Shown piece by piece: positions 42,251 through 53,034 of a stretch of 64,000 nucleotides of DNA. A program made the position numbers and the translations under genes. The notes beneath the pieces are model-generated. The model was not told the DNA's origin and searched no databases. It saw only the letters and a program-made list of their open reading frames with translations. How positions within the stretch are numbered: position 1 is the stretch's first letter; each line of letters opens with the position of its first letter. Source of the DNA: Globisporangium splendens (taxonomy: Eukaryota > Oomycota > Peronosporomycetes > Pythiales > Pythiaceae); the NCBI GenBank assembly GCA_006386115.1, contig VFIW01000078.1, positions 1 through 64,000 on the forward strand, read 5' to 3'.

Positions 42251-45200
42251 ATGGCTCCTCAACTCATCACCACAAGCTCGGACGATGCGAATCCAGCTCC
42301 ACAAGACAAGCAAGTCATCGTCGTTGTCGGCAACGGCATGGTCGGCCATCGATTCCTCGACAAGATGAAGCGCTACGATACCCGCCAGCAGTACACACTT
42401 GTCTCCATCGGCGAAGAACCCATCGAGCACTACAACCGCATGCTGCTCACAGAGTACTTTGAGCATCTCAGCATCGACAAGTTGATGCTCGCATCGCCGG
42501 AATGGTACAACGAGAACGAGATCGCAATCAAGCTCAGCACGCGAGCCACTAGTATCGATGTACAAACCAAGCGCGTGGTTTGCCACAGTAAAGTTGGATC
42601 CAAGGATCAAGGACAAGACCCCAAAGAGCTCAACGTGTCGTACGACCACTTGGTGATCGCCACTGGTGCCAGTGCACTTGTGCCCAACATGCCAGGGACG
42701 ACGTTGAAAGGCGTTTTTGTGTACCGCACGATCGAGGATCTCAATGCAATCATCGCGTACGGTGAAACGCAACGCGAGAAAGAGTCACAAGGACTTTCCA
42801 AGAAAAGGTACGCGCTCGTCATTGGTGGAGGGCTGCTGGGTCTCGAGGCTGCCAAGGCCATTCACGACTTGCAGCTCTCGGTGCGGATCGTCAACCGAGG
42901 GACACGTCTCATGTCTCGCCAACTCGATGACGCTGGAGCCAAGGTGCTTCACAACGAGATTGTATCGAAGTTCGGCATTGAAGTGTTGTACCACAAAACG
43001 ACCAAGTGCATCCATGGTACAACGGTCGTTGAGGGCGTGGACTTCACCGATGGCGAGAGCTACGACGACGTGTTCATGATCGTGTTTGCGACCGGTATCA
43101 AGCCGCGCGACGATCTTGGGCGTGAGAGCGGACTCAGTGTCGCACAAAGAGGCGGTGGTATCATAGTGAACGATCTGCTCGAGACAAGCCATAAGGACGT
43201 GTACGCGATCGGAGAATGCGTGTCTCACCGCGATGTCACGTACGGGCTCGTTGCACCAGGATACGAAATGGCGGACAACCTTGCCAAGAACTTCACGTCT
43301 GTTGCCAACGGCGACGAGAAAGTCCTGTTCACGGGCAGTGACAGCTCCACGAAACTCAAGCTCATGGGCATGGAAGTCGCCGCGTTTGGCGCCTACTTCC
43401 CCGAAGAGCATCTGACTGAGCCATACGAGGAGCTCGTGTACAACAATCCACTTGAAAAAGTGTACAAGAAGCTCATTTTCTCTGCAGACGGAAAAAAGCT
43501 GCTTGGTGGTATCCTCGTTGGAGATGCCAGTGACTTCCCACGCTTGACTTTGATGTGCAAGATGAAAGACAAGAAGCCACTGAAAGACGCGCCAAACGAG
43601 ATTTTGCTCGGCAAGCGCAATTGTGGAGGCGGTGGCAACGCCGTTCTCGATCTCCCCGACGAAGCTCAAGTGTGCTCGTGTAACAATGTGACGAAAGGTG
43701 AGATGTGCACGGCGATCCGAGAACAGAAGCTCACAAAACTCGCCGATGTGAAGAAAGTGTGCAACGTTGGCACCGGGTGCGGCGGGTGCATGCCGATGGT
43801 CAAAGACATCCTTGAAGCTCAACTTGCTGCGGCCGGGACAGTAGTCGACAAATCGCTGTGCGAGCACTTCGCGTACTCACGACAGGAGCTGTATCAGATC
43901 ATCCTCGTAGAAAAGTACGAGACATTCACAGAAGTCCTCAGCAAACACGGCAGGCAGCCAGGTAACCCTCGGCAGCATGGCTGCGAGATCTGCAAACCCA
44001 CCATTGCGTCCATTTTCGCGAGTCTCATGAACCACCACGTGCTTCTTGGTGACCGAGCGGGGCTTCAGGACACGAACGACCGCTTCTTGGCAAATATCCA
44101 GAAATCTGGTCAGTTCTCCATTGTACCTCGTGTACCTGGTGGTGAGATCACGCCGGATAAACTCATCGTCTTGGGCCAAGTCGCGAAGAAGTACAATCTG
44201 TACTCGAAGATCACTGGCGGCCAGCGTGTCGATCTCTTCGGCGCTGAGAAATACGATTTGCCCGCCATTTGGAAAGAGCTCGTCGATGTCGGCTTTGAGT
44301 CCGGCCATGCGTACGGCAAGTCGCTTCGCACAGTGAAAAGCTGTGTTGGCACCACGTGGTGCCGCTTTGGGGTCCAAGACGCCGTGGGTTTTGCAATCTT
44401 CCTCGAGAATCGCTACAAAGGTGTCCGATCGCCTCACAAACTCAAGGGCGGGGTCTCTGGTTGCACTCGCGAGTGCGCAGAAGCCCGGGGTAAAGACTTT
44501 GGCTTGATCGCGACAGAGAAAGGTTACAATGTCTACGTGTGCGGCAACGGCGGTACGAACCCAAAACACGCCGTGCTCTTGGCACCTGATGTGCCGCAAG
44601 ATCTGTGCGTCAAGTATCTCGACCGCTTTCTCATGTACTACATCCGAACGGCCGATCGGCTGCAGCGCACGTCGAAATGGCTCGACTCGCTGGAAGGTGG
44701 CATCGATCAGCTTCGCCGAGTCGTCATCGAAGACTCGCTTGGGATCGCGGCAACGCTTGAGAAGCAGATGGAGTATCTTCTCGACACCTACGAGTGCGAG
44801 TGGAAAAAAGTGGTCGAATCGCCCGAGCTGCGTGCCCAATTCACTCAATTCAAGAACACCAGCAAAACGCAACGAGATACTCGGATGGTGGAAGAGCGTG
44901 GTCAACTGTTCCCACTGGACCGAGCGAGCAGGGGGCGAAGGAAAACTGGTTCCTTGAGCTACGACGACTCGCGCAGCACCAGCCCACACAAATCTCCGAT
45001 CTCGAGCCCCGGTGGGTCCTTGGGATCACCAACTTCGATCTCGGATCTGGAGCTGGAAGCTGAACTGGAGTGGATCCCAGTCGGCGCAAAGGAGCTCTTC
45101 CTCGCCAACACAGGCGGTGCCATTCTCTATGGCGAGACCCAGCTGGCAGTATTCAACGTGACCGAGATGTGCAACGGCATCGAGAAAGTGAGCTGGTACG

Positions 45201-45556
45201 CGACGCAGAACATGTGTCCATACGACCACGCGTTCGTCTTGGCGCAGGGCATCCTGGGCGATGCCGACGGAAAACCGAAGGTTGTGTGCCCCATGCACAA
45301 GAAGAGCTACGATTTGAGCGACGGCAAGTGCCTGTCGGGCGAAGAGCATCTTCAGCTCGAGACCTTTCCTGTGAAGGAGGAGGACGGACAACTGTTCGTG
45401 CGGCTTCCGCCTGCAGAGGCGCTCGATGCGCGTCTTGGAACGTTCAATTTCGTGCAGCAGCGTGTGACGTCCATCGACCGTGACGAACACGTTGGGATCA
45501 GCGTCTCGGGTCCTGCAACCAGCGGCGGCTGCGGCGACAAGCGCTTGGACTGGTGA
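42251..45556 (+). CDS. NiR: Assimilatory nitrite reductase, NAD(P)H, with C-terminal Rieske-like domain
   Basis: 1101 residues, intronless. Order: FAD/NAD(P) pyridine-nucleotide oxidoreductase domain (VVGNGMVGHRF near residue 25, second glycine motif IGGGLLGLEAA), BFD-like [2Fe-2S] domain (VCSCNNVTKGEM from C475, and TGCGGCMP), nitrite/sulfite reductase half-domains, and the siroheme/[4Fe-4S] site (SCVGTTWCRFG, C698 and C704; SGCTRECAEARGKDFG, C738 and C742). A C-terminal NirD/Rieske-like domain follows after a Ser-rich linker. Reduces nitrite to ammonium with six electrons. This is the fungal/oomycete NirB-NirD fusion layout. The first Rieske motif reads CPYDH where C-x-H is expected; the second (CPMH) is intact. 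An upstream frame extension from 42068 is leader sequence. Confidence 0.94.
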   Translation: MAPQLITTSSDDANPAPQDKQVIVVVGNGMVGHRFLDKMKRYDTRQQYTLVSIGEEPIEHYNRMLLTEYFEHLSIDKLMLASPEWYNENEIAIKLSTRATSIDVQTKRVVCHSKVGSKDQGQDPKELNVSYDHLVIATGASALVPNMPGTTLKGVFVYRTIEDLNAIIAYGETQREKESQGLSKKRYALVIGGGLLGLEAAKAIHDLQLSVRIVNRGTRLMSRQLDDAGAKVLHNEIVSKFGIEVLYHKTTKCIHGTTVVEGVDFTDGESYDDVFMIVFATGIKPRDDLGRESGLSVAQRGGGIIVNDLLETSHKDVYAIGECVSHRDVTYGLVAPGYEMADNLAKNFTSVANGDEKVLFTGSDSSTKLKLMGMEVAAFGAYFPEEHLTEPYEELVYNNPLEKVYKKLIFSADGKKLLGGILVGDASDFPRLTLMCKMKDKKPLKDAPNEILLGKRNCGGGGNAVLDLPDEAQVCSCNNVTKGEMCTAIREQKLTKLADVKKVCNVGTGCGGCMPMVKDILEAQLAAAGTVVDKSLCEHFAYSRQELYQIILVEKYETFTEVLSKHGRQPGNPRQHGCEICKPTIASIFASLMNHHVLLGDRAGLQDTNDRFLANIQKSGQFSIVPRVPGGEITPDKLIVLGQVAKKYNLYSKITGGQRVDLFGAEKYDLPAIWKELVDVGFESGHAYGKSLRTVKSCVGTTWCRFGVQDAVGFAIFLENRYKGVRSPHKLKGGVSGCTRECAEARGKDFGLIATEKGYNVYVCGNGGTNPKHAVLLAPDVPQDLCVKYLDRFLMYYIRTADRLQRTSKWLDSLEGGIDQLRRVVIEDSLGIAATLEKQMEYLLDTYECEWKKVVESPELRAQFTQFKNTSKTQRDTRMVEERGQLFPLDRASRGRRKTGSLSYDDSRSTSPHKSPISSPGGSLGSPTSISDLELEAELEWIPVGAKELFLANTGGAILYGETQLAVFNVTEMCNGIEKVSWYATQNMCPYDHAFVLAQGILGDADGKPKVVCPMHKKSYDLSDGKCLSGEEHLQLETFPVKEEDGQLFVRLPPAEALDARLGTFNFVQQRVTSIDRDEHVGISVSGPATSGGCGDKRLDW

Positions 45557-47132
45557 TGCGGTGTGATGGGGCTAGAAAGACCGTGCGTGTGTAGATGGTG
45601 CGTGTTTGAATGCAGTGAGTGGTAAATAAACATACTTTAGTATGCGTCCAACCTTCATCTTCATGAGCCGCTTTCCCTTTGTCTGCGCCATAGATCTCGC
45701 GCAAGCTTGTTCGTGCAGCCTTCGCACGACCTCCAGTGTGGGGCCTGTGGCAATGTTGCAGTTGACGTTGAAGCGTGCATTCCGCATTTTTAACTGTGCG
45801 CCACAACCAGACTGAAAGATGACACAGTGCGTGGTGCTCGAGAAGTTCAAGCGCTTCCGTGGCCGACACGAGTATCGTTTTCTGCCGAAGATGCGGATGT
45901 ACGTGTGTGCGTGTGAGGTCAAGATGTGCTGTGTGGCGCCACGAAGCGATTTGCTTTGAGGTTGGTGAAGGAAATCTTACCCGGCTCCGAGTCACGTCGA
46001 GAATAAGTCAAATATTCCAGCGACAGAGAGAACACGTTGGCTACGCGAGCGACGCGGACTTTATGCACAAGGCGCACGTGAACGAGACAGAGGTGATGGT
46101 GCTTTTGTTTTGCTGATGCTCTGTCTCGAATCTTTTTCAGATAGGGAGTCAGTTGAGGCAATTGCTTCTGTCTGTCCACAGTCCGGTACTAGACCGCTGC
46201 AAAATATGCGCGTTGGTCAAGCGGAGCATCGAGCGACCAACCGACAAAGACGCGATTTGAGCGAGATATGCTGCTACGATCAATTCCTAGGCAAGAGGAA
46301 AGATTTTCGCCAAATGTTGCTTGAGCACAACTGAGAAACTATCAATTGAAAAGGAGCAATCAGATGTCCGCGCTCATCTCGTCGGGTAACAGACTGTTGC
46401 TGCAGCTATTCGTCGGCTTTATGACTGCGCACTGTAGAGATGCCGTGGTGTTTGGATTGCTCTAACCGTTGTCAACGAATCACTGGCGCATTGGAATTAT
46501 CTTGGCGTGAAAGGTGAAATAAACCGCAGGTCACGTCCCCGTGTCCAAAGAGCTTCTGGTACCGAAGAGCTCTGTGGTGGTCAGCTAAGATTATGCGTTG
46601 AATTGTTGTTGTCATCTGATCGACACTAATTATCGCTGCGCTGATCAGATATGAAATGCATGATGCAGCAGAAATGTAGAATCGAAACTCATGCAACCTC
46701 TTTGCTAGCGTGTCGCTGCAAACCCTATTGCGGAGAAGTTTGCCCAAAGCCAAGCGATCAGCATTTCCCACCATGAGGTTTGTGTTGAATTTCAATCCAC
46801 ATTGCGGTCGTGTTGACAATTTCTCGCCTTTTGCTTTCTCATTCAAGAGCTCATCACTTGATCCAGGTTGAGAAAAATGGTCAAACATCAACAGCAAAGT
46901 GCAGTTCAAGCCATGAGCAGCAAAGAATATCGCGCGAAGAGATAGCCGATCGACAAGAAAAGAAAGAAAGGAAAGAAAAAAAAGAAAAATATCTTACTAT
47001 TCTCCGAAGAAATAGGAATAACAACTGGTGGCAAAAACCACCAGCAGGTTGAGAAGGAGCCTATCTACTTCACTCACCCTTCAGCTGACTTTTGCCGTCT
47101 GCAAACTACGTCCCGCGCGGTCTGGAGGACAT
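45557..47132. other. Intergenic, about 1.6 kb
   Basis: Space between the convergent 3' ends of nitrite reductase and PA2G4. It contains a purine-rich run near 46955-46990. A 165-codon minus frame (45498-45995) overlaps the NiR end and has no domain. No gene called. Confidence 0.5.
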
Positions 47133-48314
47133 TTACGCAGTGGCTTTCTTCTTCTTCTTCTTGTTGCTCTTCTTCTTCAACGACGAAGCCAAGATCGCCG
47201 CCGTCTCGTCGTCAACGGTCTTCTCCGAGTGGATGCGGTCCGATGGGAATGGCAAACCAGTGATCTTCGTGGTTCCGTTTGGCAGGAGCAGCACAGTCAC
47301 CTTGAAGTGGGCGATCTTGTCTCCCTGGCGTCCTTCCAAGATTGGGAATGGCTGCAACAAGTCGTGCTTCACGCACTCAACGACACCCATACGAGCCTGG
47401 GACTCGTCGTCGAACGCACGGATCGTGAACGGCAACGTTGGGAACTTGGAGTTGATCTCTTTGAAGACGTAACGGGAAGCCTTCATCTTCAAGCGGTATT
47501 GCTTGTCCACTTGGCGCTTGAACACGGTGGTACGGCGTTCGCTGTTCACTGACTTTTCGTTACCAGTGGTGTAGCACACGTCGATGGTGTACACCTCGTT
47601 TGGCTCGAAGGTCACCTTTGGGGTGCGGTTCTCCACGTCCAACTTCTGCGCGATCAGCTTGTTGCCGTCAATGACGAAGCGCTTCAGCTGGTGCATGAGC
47701 GTACCTTGGAGGGACTTGACACCGTACGATTCCTCGAGCTTGGTCAACGCCTCCGTCACTTGCAGGTTGGTGTTACCTGGCTTGATCAAACGCGCGCAGA
47801 CTTCAACCGCGTCGTTGGCGCACTTCAAGACATCAGCTTCCTCGCCCGACAGCTCAGGGAATGGGGTCTCGGCCGCCGACCCTTCTTCTGGCACGATGGC
47901 CGTGTGCGCGACCACGGCGATGTAGCCGTCGATGTGGCAGCCCAAGTCGATCTTCACCCAGTCACCAGCCTTCACCTTCAAGGATTCGTTCGGGAGCGGA
48001 GAGAAGTGGCAGACGATCTCGTTCACGGACAAGCACGTTGGGAACGCAATACCCTTCTCGACCTTCTTGCTCTTGAAGATAGTGCTGCAGCGCTGCTCGA
48101 TGATCAGGTCACCGAACTTGGCGAGCTCGACGACGTCCTTGCCAGCCACCAACTGCGCCAGCACGCCCTGGAGCGCCGACTGCGCGATCTCAGCCGCCAG
48201 ACGGTACTTGGTCACCACATCCGAGTTGCTGCAGTCCTCGACCACCTTCTCTTCCTGCGTCTCCTCGACCTCTTCTTCGCTGTCGCTGTGGATAGAGCGC
48301 TCGTCGTCCGACAT
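47133..48314 (-). CDS. PA2G4: Proliferation-associated protein 2G4 / EBP1 (M24 non-peptidase)
   Basis: 393 residues, matching the family length of about 394. It has the methionine-aminopeptidase (pita-bread) fold (NEIVCHFSPLP, VKIDLGCHIDGYIAVVAHT, GTLMHQLKRFVIDGN) without a peptidase metal set, as usual for this family. The C terminus is Lys-rich (KKKSNKKKKKKATA), the RNA/ribosome-binding tail. Acts in ribosome biogenesis and translation control in nucleus and cytosol. The start MSDDERSIHSDSEEEVEE is acidic. The extended frame to 48482 is leader sequence. Intronless. Confidence 0.9.
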   Translation of the reverse strand: MSDDERSIHSDSEEEVEETQEEKVVEDCSNSDVVTKYRLAAEIAQSALQGVLAQLVAGKDVVELAKFGDLIIEQRCSTIFKSKKVEKGIAFPTCLSVNEIVCHFSPLPNESLKVKAGDWVKIDLGCHIDGYIAVVAHTAIVPEEGSAAETPFPELSGEEADVLKCANDAVEVCARLIKPGNTNLQVTEALTKLEESYGVKSLQGTLMHQLKRFVIDGNKLIAQKLDVENRTPKVTFEPNEVYTIDVCYTTGNEKSVNSERRTTVFKRQVDKQYRLKMKASRYVFKEINSKFPTLPFTIRAFDDESQARMGVVECVKHDLLQPFPILEGRQGDKIAHFKVTVLLLPNGTTKITGLPFPSDRIHSEKTVDDETAAILASSLKKKSNKKKKKKATA

Positions 48315-48901
48315 CTTGCTGCTTGCTTGGTTCCCAAACACTGAGTGAGTGGCGGAGGCGGCCAAAGGGGAGGGCGAGTGGTTTCGATCTTCGCGTCCTC
48401 CTCCACCACAGGTTGCAACTGCCCCACGACCTGCACTCACGCGCGATTTTCGACACCAAGAAAAGTGTCGAAAAGCCAACAAAAAAAGATCCCAGTCGTT
48501 TGGCTGGTAAAGCGAGAAGGGAGGAAAACGTACTTTAACGGAGTGGGACAGTACCGCGAAGGTTCCGAAACAATCTTCAACGTGGGATGCGTGCGGAAAT
48601 GAAACTTGAACGCGCGGCTCCCATTGCGACAGTCCCGACGCAGCCGCAGAGCGCAGTGAATGCGGGACTCAGCAGCCGCCACCACGCGCCAAGCGAAGAT
48701 GTCCGTTTCGAGCATCTCGACAAGGTGTTTCACCGCACTTTGCCTTCATCAATCAGCACGAAAAGACACGAGAAACCAACAGATTGTTCGTCTCGTTTGC
48801 TTTAGACGGGGAAGATCAGCAACGTACGCACACGAAAGCGGACAAACTTGCTCTACATAAATCTACACAAGATCGAGAGAGAGAACGAGAAGCCTCGACA
48901 A
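48315..48901. other. Intergenic, 587 bp
   Basis: Promoter of PA2G4 (weak Inr-like TCACTCAGTGTTTGG on the minus strand near 48335-48350) and 3' flank of the PWWP gene. No further gene. Confidence 0.4.
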
Positions 48902-51534
48902 TCATGCGCGCGCGGCCTCCATCTTCCACTTTTTTCGGAGCAGGATCGCTGCTTTTGCCACCTTGTCGTTGCTGCACACGCAAAGATTCCACACAAAACG
49001 ATGTCACCACCCAGCTCACAACCATCTGTACGACAATCGAGCAGTGAGCACGCACCTGGATTTCCGCAGCTTGGAGACCACGACGCCGATCTTGGACGCG
49101 ATGATTTCCTGTGTTGTGAGCGTCATGCCGTGCAGCTTTTCCAGCACCGCCAAGTGCGAACTCTTCTCGGCGCCGCCTTCCTGTTCGTCTGGCTGCTCCA
49201 GGATGCGGTTCATGCTCTCGAGATTCTTCACACGATCCATGTCGGGACCTAATGGAAAGAGCATATTCAGCATATTTGTGAGCACGGACCTCATCTTCGT
49301 CATTACGAAGCAGATCGCTACCTTTTTCGGATTTTGCCTTCGACAGCTGGATCCACGACTTGCGAAGATTGGTTGCGGCAATCGACACTTTGTCATTTCT
49401 GTATCAAGAAAAAAAGCAACCAATTGTGAATCATTAGCAACTCACTGCCGTATTCTGTCCGCACACTGAAGAGAAAACGTACGCATGCTGTCGAAGATTG
49501 GCAACTGAACGCGGGATGCCGGTGCTCGTCAAGTGGGACATTCCGAGTCGCATCTAACAGTAAGACAACACCATAAGCATTCACAGTCAGTCTCTCTCTC
49601 CGTCTTGACACATCCGAGAATCGCATTGTACCTTTGTCAGCTGGTCGAGGCACGTCAGAATATCCTCGTGCGAGGTCTCAGGATTCTCCAGCTTCTCCTT
49701 CAGCTCCAGGATGTCTTCTTCCCGAACAGGCTTTGGCGCTGGCACCAAGTCCTCGACGCCCCACTGCGTTGCAATCGAAGCGACAAGCTGCGAAACAGAC
49801 TCTTCTTGGTAGGATCGCAGCTCGACGAGTCTTGGCAGCAACACCGAGTTCGACAACACTTCCTTCTCGACGGATGGGATTTGTTGCAGGGACGTGAGCG
49901 CCTTCACGATCTTCGGCACTTCATTCAACGCCAGTCCGAGTTCTTTATCAGCGTTCACCAAGCGCTGCTCAACATCTTCCTCCTTTTTAATCTCCTTCTT
50001 GACCTCAGGCGCTGCTTCTTCCCGTTTGACCTCCTGCTCTGGTTCTACTTCGGTCTTGACTGGAGCAGCTTCGGGATCCTTGGTCGCACTAGTGACAGAG
50101 GCAGCAGCAGCGACCGGCGCAGTAGCATCAGCTGAGGCTTCACTTTTCACAGGAACTTCGTCACCCGCAGGCGCATCAGGGACGTCATCCATGGAGGCGA
50201 TGACACGCGCGACGCCCTCTTTGATGGACGCTTTATGGTGGCGCAAGTCCATCTTGAGCCGCTTTTCGAGCAGTTTACGCACAGTCTTCGTCGTCATCTC
50301 CTCAAACTGGCAGTTCGCGAGAATCCACTTGATCTCCTTCTCGAGCACGGCACTCAACTCTTCGCCGTTGACCTCACTGCCCGTCGCCTTTTCCGACTTG
50401 ACCTTGGGAGACTTGGCAGGCTTCGACGCCGCAGCTTCGGTCTTCACATCTACTCCCTTTTCTTTCTTCTGTACCTTTGATGGCGAAGCATTCGTTGGAG
50501 ATGACTTGGTACCTGCAGCAGCAGCGGCAGGCTCCACGTCTGCAGATGGCTTTTTGCGCTTCTTGTCCTCCTTCTCCGCCCCGGCGTCCTTCTCCTTCTT
50601 CGAGCTGCTCTTTTTCTCCTTCTTGGACTTGGCCGGTTTCTTCTCCTTTACAACCTTCTTCTCCTTCGTCTTCTTCTCCTTGTGCTTCTTTTCCTTCTTC
50701 TTCTTGTTCTTCGACTCGTTGTCCAAGTCCATGTCCTCATCCTCGTCGTGCTCTTCGTCGTGCTCACTCGCTGCCTCGTCGTCCTCATCAGCGTCTTCCT
50801 CTACCTCCATCGGCTCTTCACGCTCAATCGGTGGCGGTGGCTCGAGCGTGGGGTCCAGGTCCGACGGCACCATGCACGGCGGAAGGCGGATATCTTCGGG
50901 CGTGGATAAATAGTCCTATGTGGCACGCAGCATCAAATAGATAAATAACTGGGCACCAGAACCTAGCGTATCGCAACCACAACGTATGACAAGGCGTACT
51001 TCCGCTTCCTGGATGGCGAATTGAAGATCTTCCAGCGCGCCTTTCTTCTTGACCAGGTGCTTCGGGTGGCCCTTCAAGAAACTCTCCTGATCCGAGCAGT
51101 TCCATGGCTTCAGCACGCCCTTCTTTAGCGGCACTAGCGAGCTGCATCGACATCATTACACCACCAGAAACGACACCGCATTCCGCATCGTCAACACACA
51201 ATCCCATCCACATCTCCAGCAAGAGCAACACCAAACATATCGACAGAACGTACAAGTCGTGCGAGCCAAAGTAGTACACGAGCCCAAAGTCCTTCGGGAA
51301 GTCTCTCGCCTTGCGCAGAATGCTCTTGTGGCCATTTCCTACAGCACCAGCGCATTCACAACAACCACAAAATGAGCTCTTCGTTCAAACACATCGCATG
51401 GCGCTCTATACAACCCCACCGAGCAGGTGCAGGTTGGGCCGCAGCTTCGTCGGGTCGCAAATGTACACGGGCCACCACGGGAACCCCTCGAGGATGTACC
51501 AGCCGACCGAGTTAGGCGCGATCGCCGTCGCCAT
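48902..51534 (-). CDS. PWWP / DEK-C / tandem TFIIS-N (LEDGF-like) chromatin protein, eight exons
   Basis: Exons (minus): 51534-51420, 51338-51254, 51141-51000, 50915-49632, 49553-49483, 49398-49322, 49248-49056, 48971-48902. All junctions are GT-AG and phases close, giving 678 residues. Exons 1-3 encode a PWWP domain (GWYILEGFPWWPVYICDPTK, then RDFPKDFGLVYYFGSHDFS, VPLKKGVLKPW). A long Lys/Glu-rich linker follows, then a DEK C-terminal domain (LEKEIKWILANCQFEEMTTK, KTVRKLLEKRLKMDLRHHK). Exons 4-6 end in a TFIIS-N/IBD-like helical bundle (TGIPRSVANLRQHANDK, LRKSWIQLSK). Exons 7-8 look like a second one (VVSKLRKSSNDKVAKAAILL, RKKWKMEAARA). PWWP domains bind methylated histone/DNA, so a transcription-elongation or chromatin role resembling LEDGF/HDGF is inferred. 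Confidence 0.78.
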
Positions 51535-51984
51535 GTTCGCCAAAGTCACAACAAACTCACACGAGTCGTCTGCCGCCGCTTGTTATTATCATATGCGGCG
51601 TGCGTACTTAATCGAAGGTCGGTATTGTGGCGCCAATCGAGCTTCGCGCCATTTCTGGAGTGCGTAAAAACCACTCAATGTGTCGATTTTTACCACCACT
51701 TTGTGAGTTTTTACGACCTGCACACAATAGTAATTGCAACTATAGACTGTACCCCGTAACCCCAGCGTCACGAAGTCATTAAAGCAACTTTAATTCAGCC
51801 GGTAATTTTTTGTATTTTTCTTTTTATGTTTCTTACGAATGCTGGACCGCCTAACCGTGCGCGAGACCGCCATTCGGTGAGCGATCCGCTGAACCGCTGA
51901 TTTGCCACACCTCGGCATTTCAATTTGTGCTACCACAAATTGTTTGACTCATGGAGTGCTGTGCGTGCAATTATGTAGTCGTGA
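51535..51984. other. Intergenic, 450 bp
   Basis: A/T-richer; includes a self-complementary stretch around 51660-51720 (GTAAAAACC ... GTTTTTAC). It could be an old transposon end, but no full terminal repeat was traced. Confidence 0.35.
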
Positions 51985-52370
51985 ATGCACAGTCACGCCA
52001 CGACGGAAGAGCTGTATCGGAGGTACATGCGAAGCAGCGAGGTTACTGACGATCGCCTTCTGAAAACGTTGAACGCCTTTACAACTACGAACACTGAGAC
52101 AAAGCAGGTGGCAGAATTTATTGCCACAACCTACTGTATGACTCTATAGTTTCTACAGTTGCTCATGTGGAAGTAATCCGTTAAATATGTTTAATTCCTA
52201 CAGGTGCTCCGATGTCATCTCAGCATATCCGCAACCTGATTAACTCGCGCCTAGGCAGCTCTAACGCCGACGAACGCGTCAAGGACATGCTGCAGGGGGT
52301 TGTCGAGCGTGACGGCAACAGCTGCCTCGTCATTCAAAACAGCTGGGAGCTTACCTGCGCTATCGTTATC
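51985..52370 (+). pseudogene. 5' fragment of a Mutator-like (ZSWIM/MULE-type) transposase gene
   Basis: Exon 51985-52135 encodes TTEELYRRYMRSSEVTDDRL and FTTTNTETKQVAEFIATTY. A 68-bp GT-AG intron (52136-52203) is followed by CAPMSSQHIRNLINSRLG, VKDMLQGVVERDGNSCLVIQ and NSWELTC. This run resembles the N-terminal part of MULE-like transposases widespread in oomycetes (recalled family resemblance, not a search). It stops exactly where the LTR of retroelement A begins at 52371, so an LTR insertion disrupted it. The DDE domain is absent from this side. Confidence 0.55.
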
Positions 52371-53019
52371 TGTAATGGGCTATACCTAGCCATTACATGA
52401 AGGTGGATCTGTTCACAGATCTAGTGTGCCACACACCACCTTCAGTGTGCATTGTGGAGAGACAAACAACAAAGGGATTACGGTACGACAGTCCCCACAT
52501 GCACATGTGACGTCATCCCATGACGTCACGAGCGCTCTCTGTGCTGATCAGTGCAGAATGTTGTTCGCATGTACTAATCAGTACAGAGTGATGACATCCA
52601 TGTACTAATCAAGTACTGAGTGATGGTTCCTACTTGGGAAACTGCACTGGTGATGAGACCGACGTGTCTCTGCCACCTAAAGTGAGTGGCTGTAGCCAAT
52701 CACTTTGCAGGGAATTTTCCACGGGACTTCAAGTTCAAGTTTCCAGGAGATCCCGTAGGTTCAACCTCAGTGTACCCAAGGTTTTATATATCAGATTCAT
52801 AGGTTTTATTGTGTATGTTTAGGTTTTAGTTATAAAACGTGTAGGAGCCCTTGGGGTTCATTTAAGTAGCGACAGGAACCATAAGCATTTTAATTCAGTT
52901 GCAATTTTACCACTCAAGCCCTCAAGTCGTCTTCTCTCCCTCCAAGTCGGGAGATCGCTTCCTCTGCACAAGCGTGTGTGCCGTGTTTTGGGGACTGTTG
53001 TGAACAGCGCCCCATTACA
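52371..53019 (+). repeat. 5' LTR of gypsy element A (649 bp)
   Basis: Begins TGTAATGG and ends CCATTACA, directly followed by CC and a primer-binding site. It is homologous to the LTRs of element B but diverged. It carries two TGACGTCA palindromes (52508-52515, 52521-52528), two near-identical units containing GTACTAATCA(A)GTAC and GAGTGATG (about 52570-52626), and AGGTTTTA repeats around a TATATA stretch (52782-52830). Confidence 0.85.
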
Positions 53020-53021
53020 CC

Positions 53022-53034
53022 TGGTAGCACTTCG
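53022..53034 (+). other. Primer-binding site of element A
   Basis: TGGTAGCACTTCG two bases after the LTR, identical to that of element B. It would pair with a tRNA ending GCTACCA; an initiator-Met-type tRNA is the likely primer (inference). Confidence 0.65.

Noticed and set aside
42785..44989. Two long minus-strand ORFs opposite nitrite reductase
   Set aside because: At least the 42785-43867 frame is codon-aligned with the sense gene, and both follow its codon bias. No recognisable domains.
45498..45995. 165-codon minus-strand ORF at the end of nitrite reductase
   Set aside because: Overlaps the NiR 3' end, no domain, composition not coding-like.
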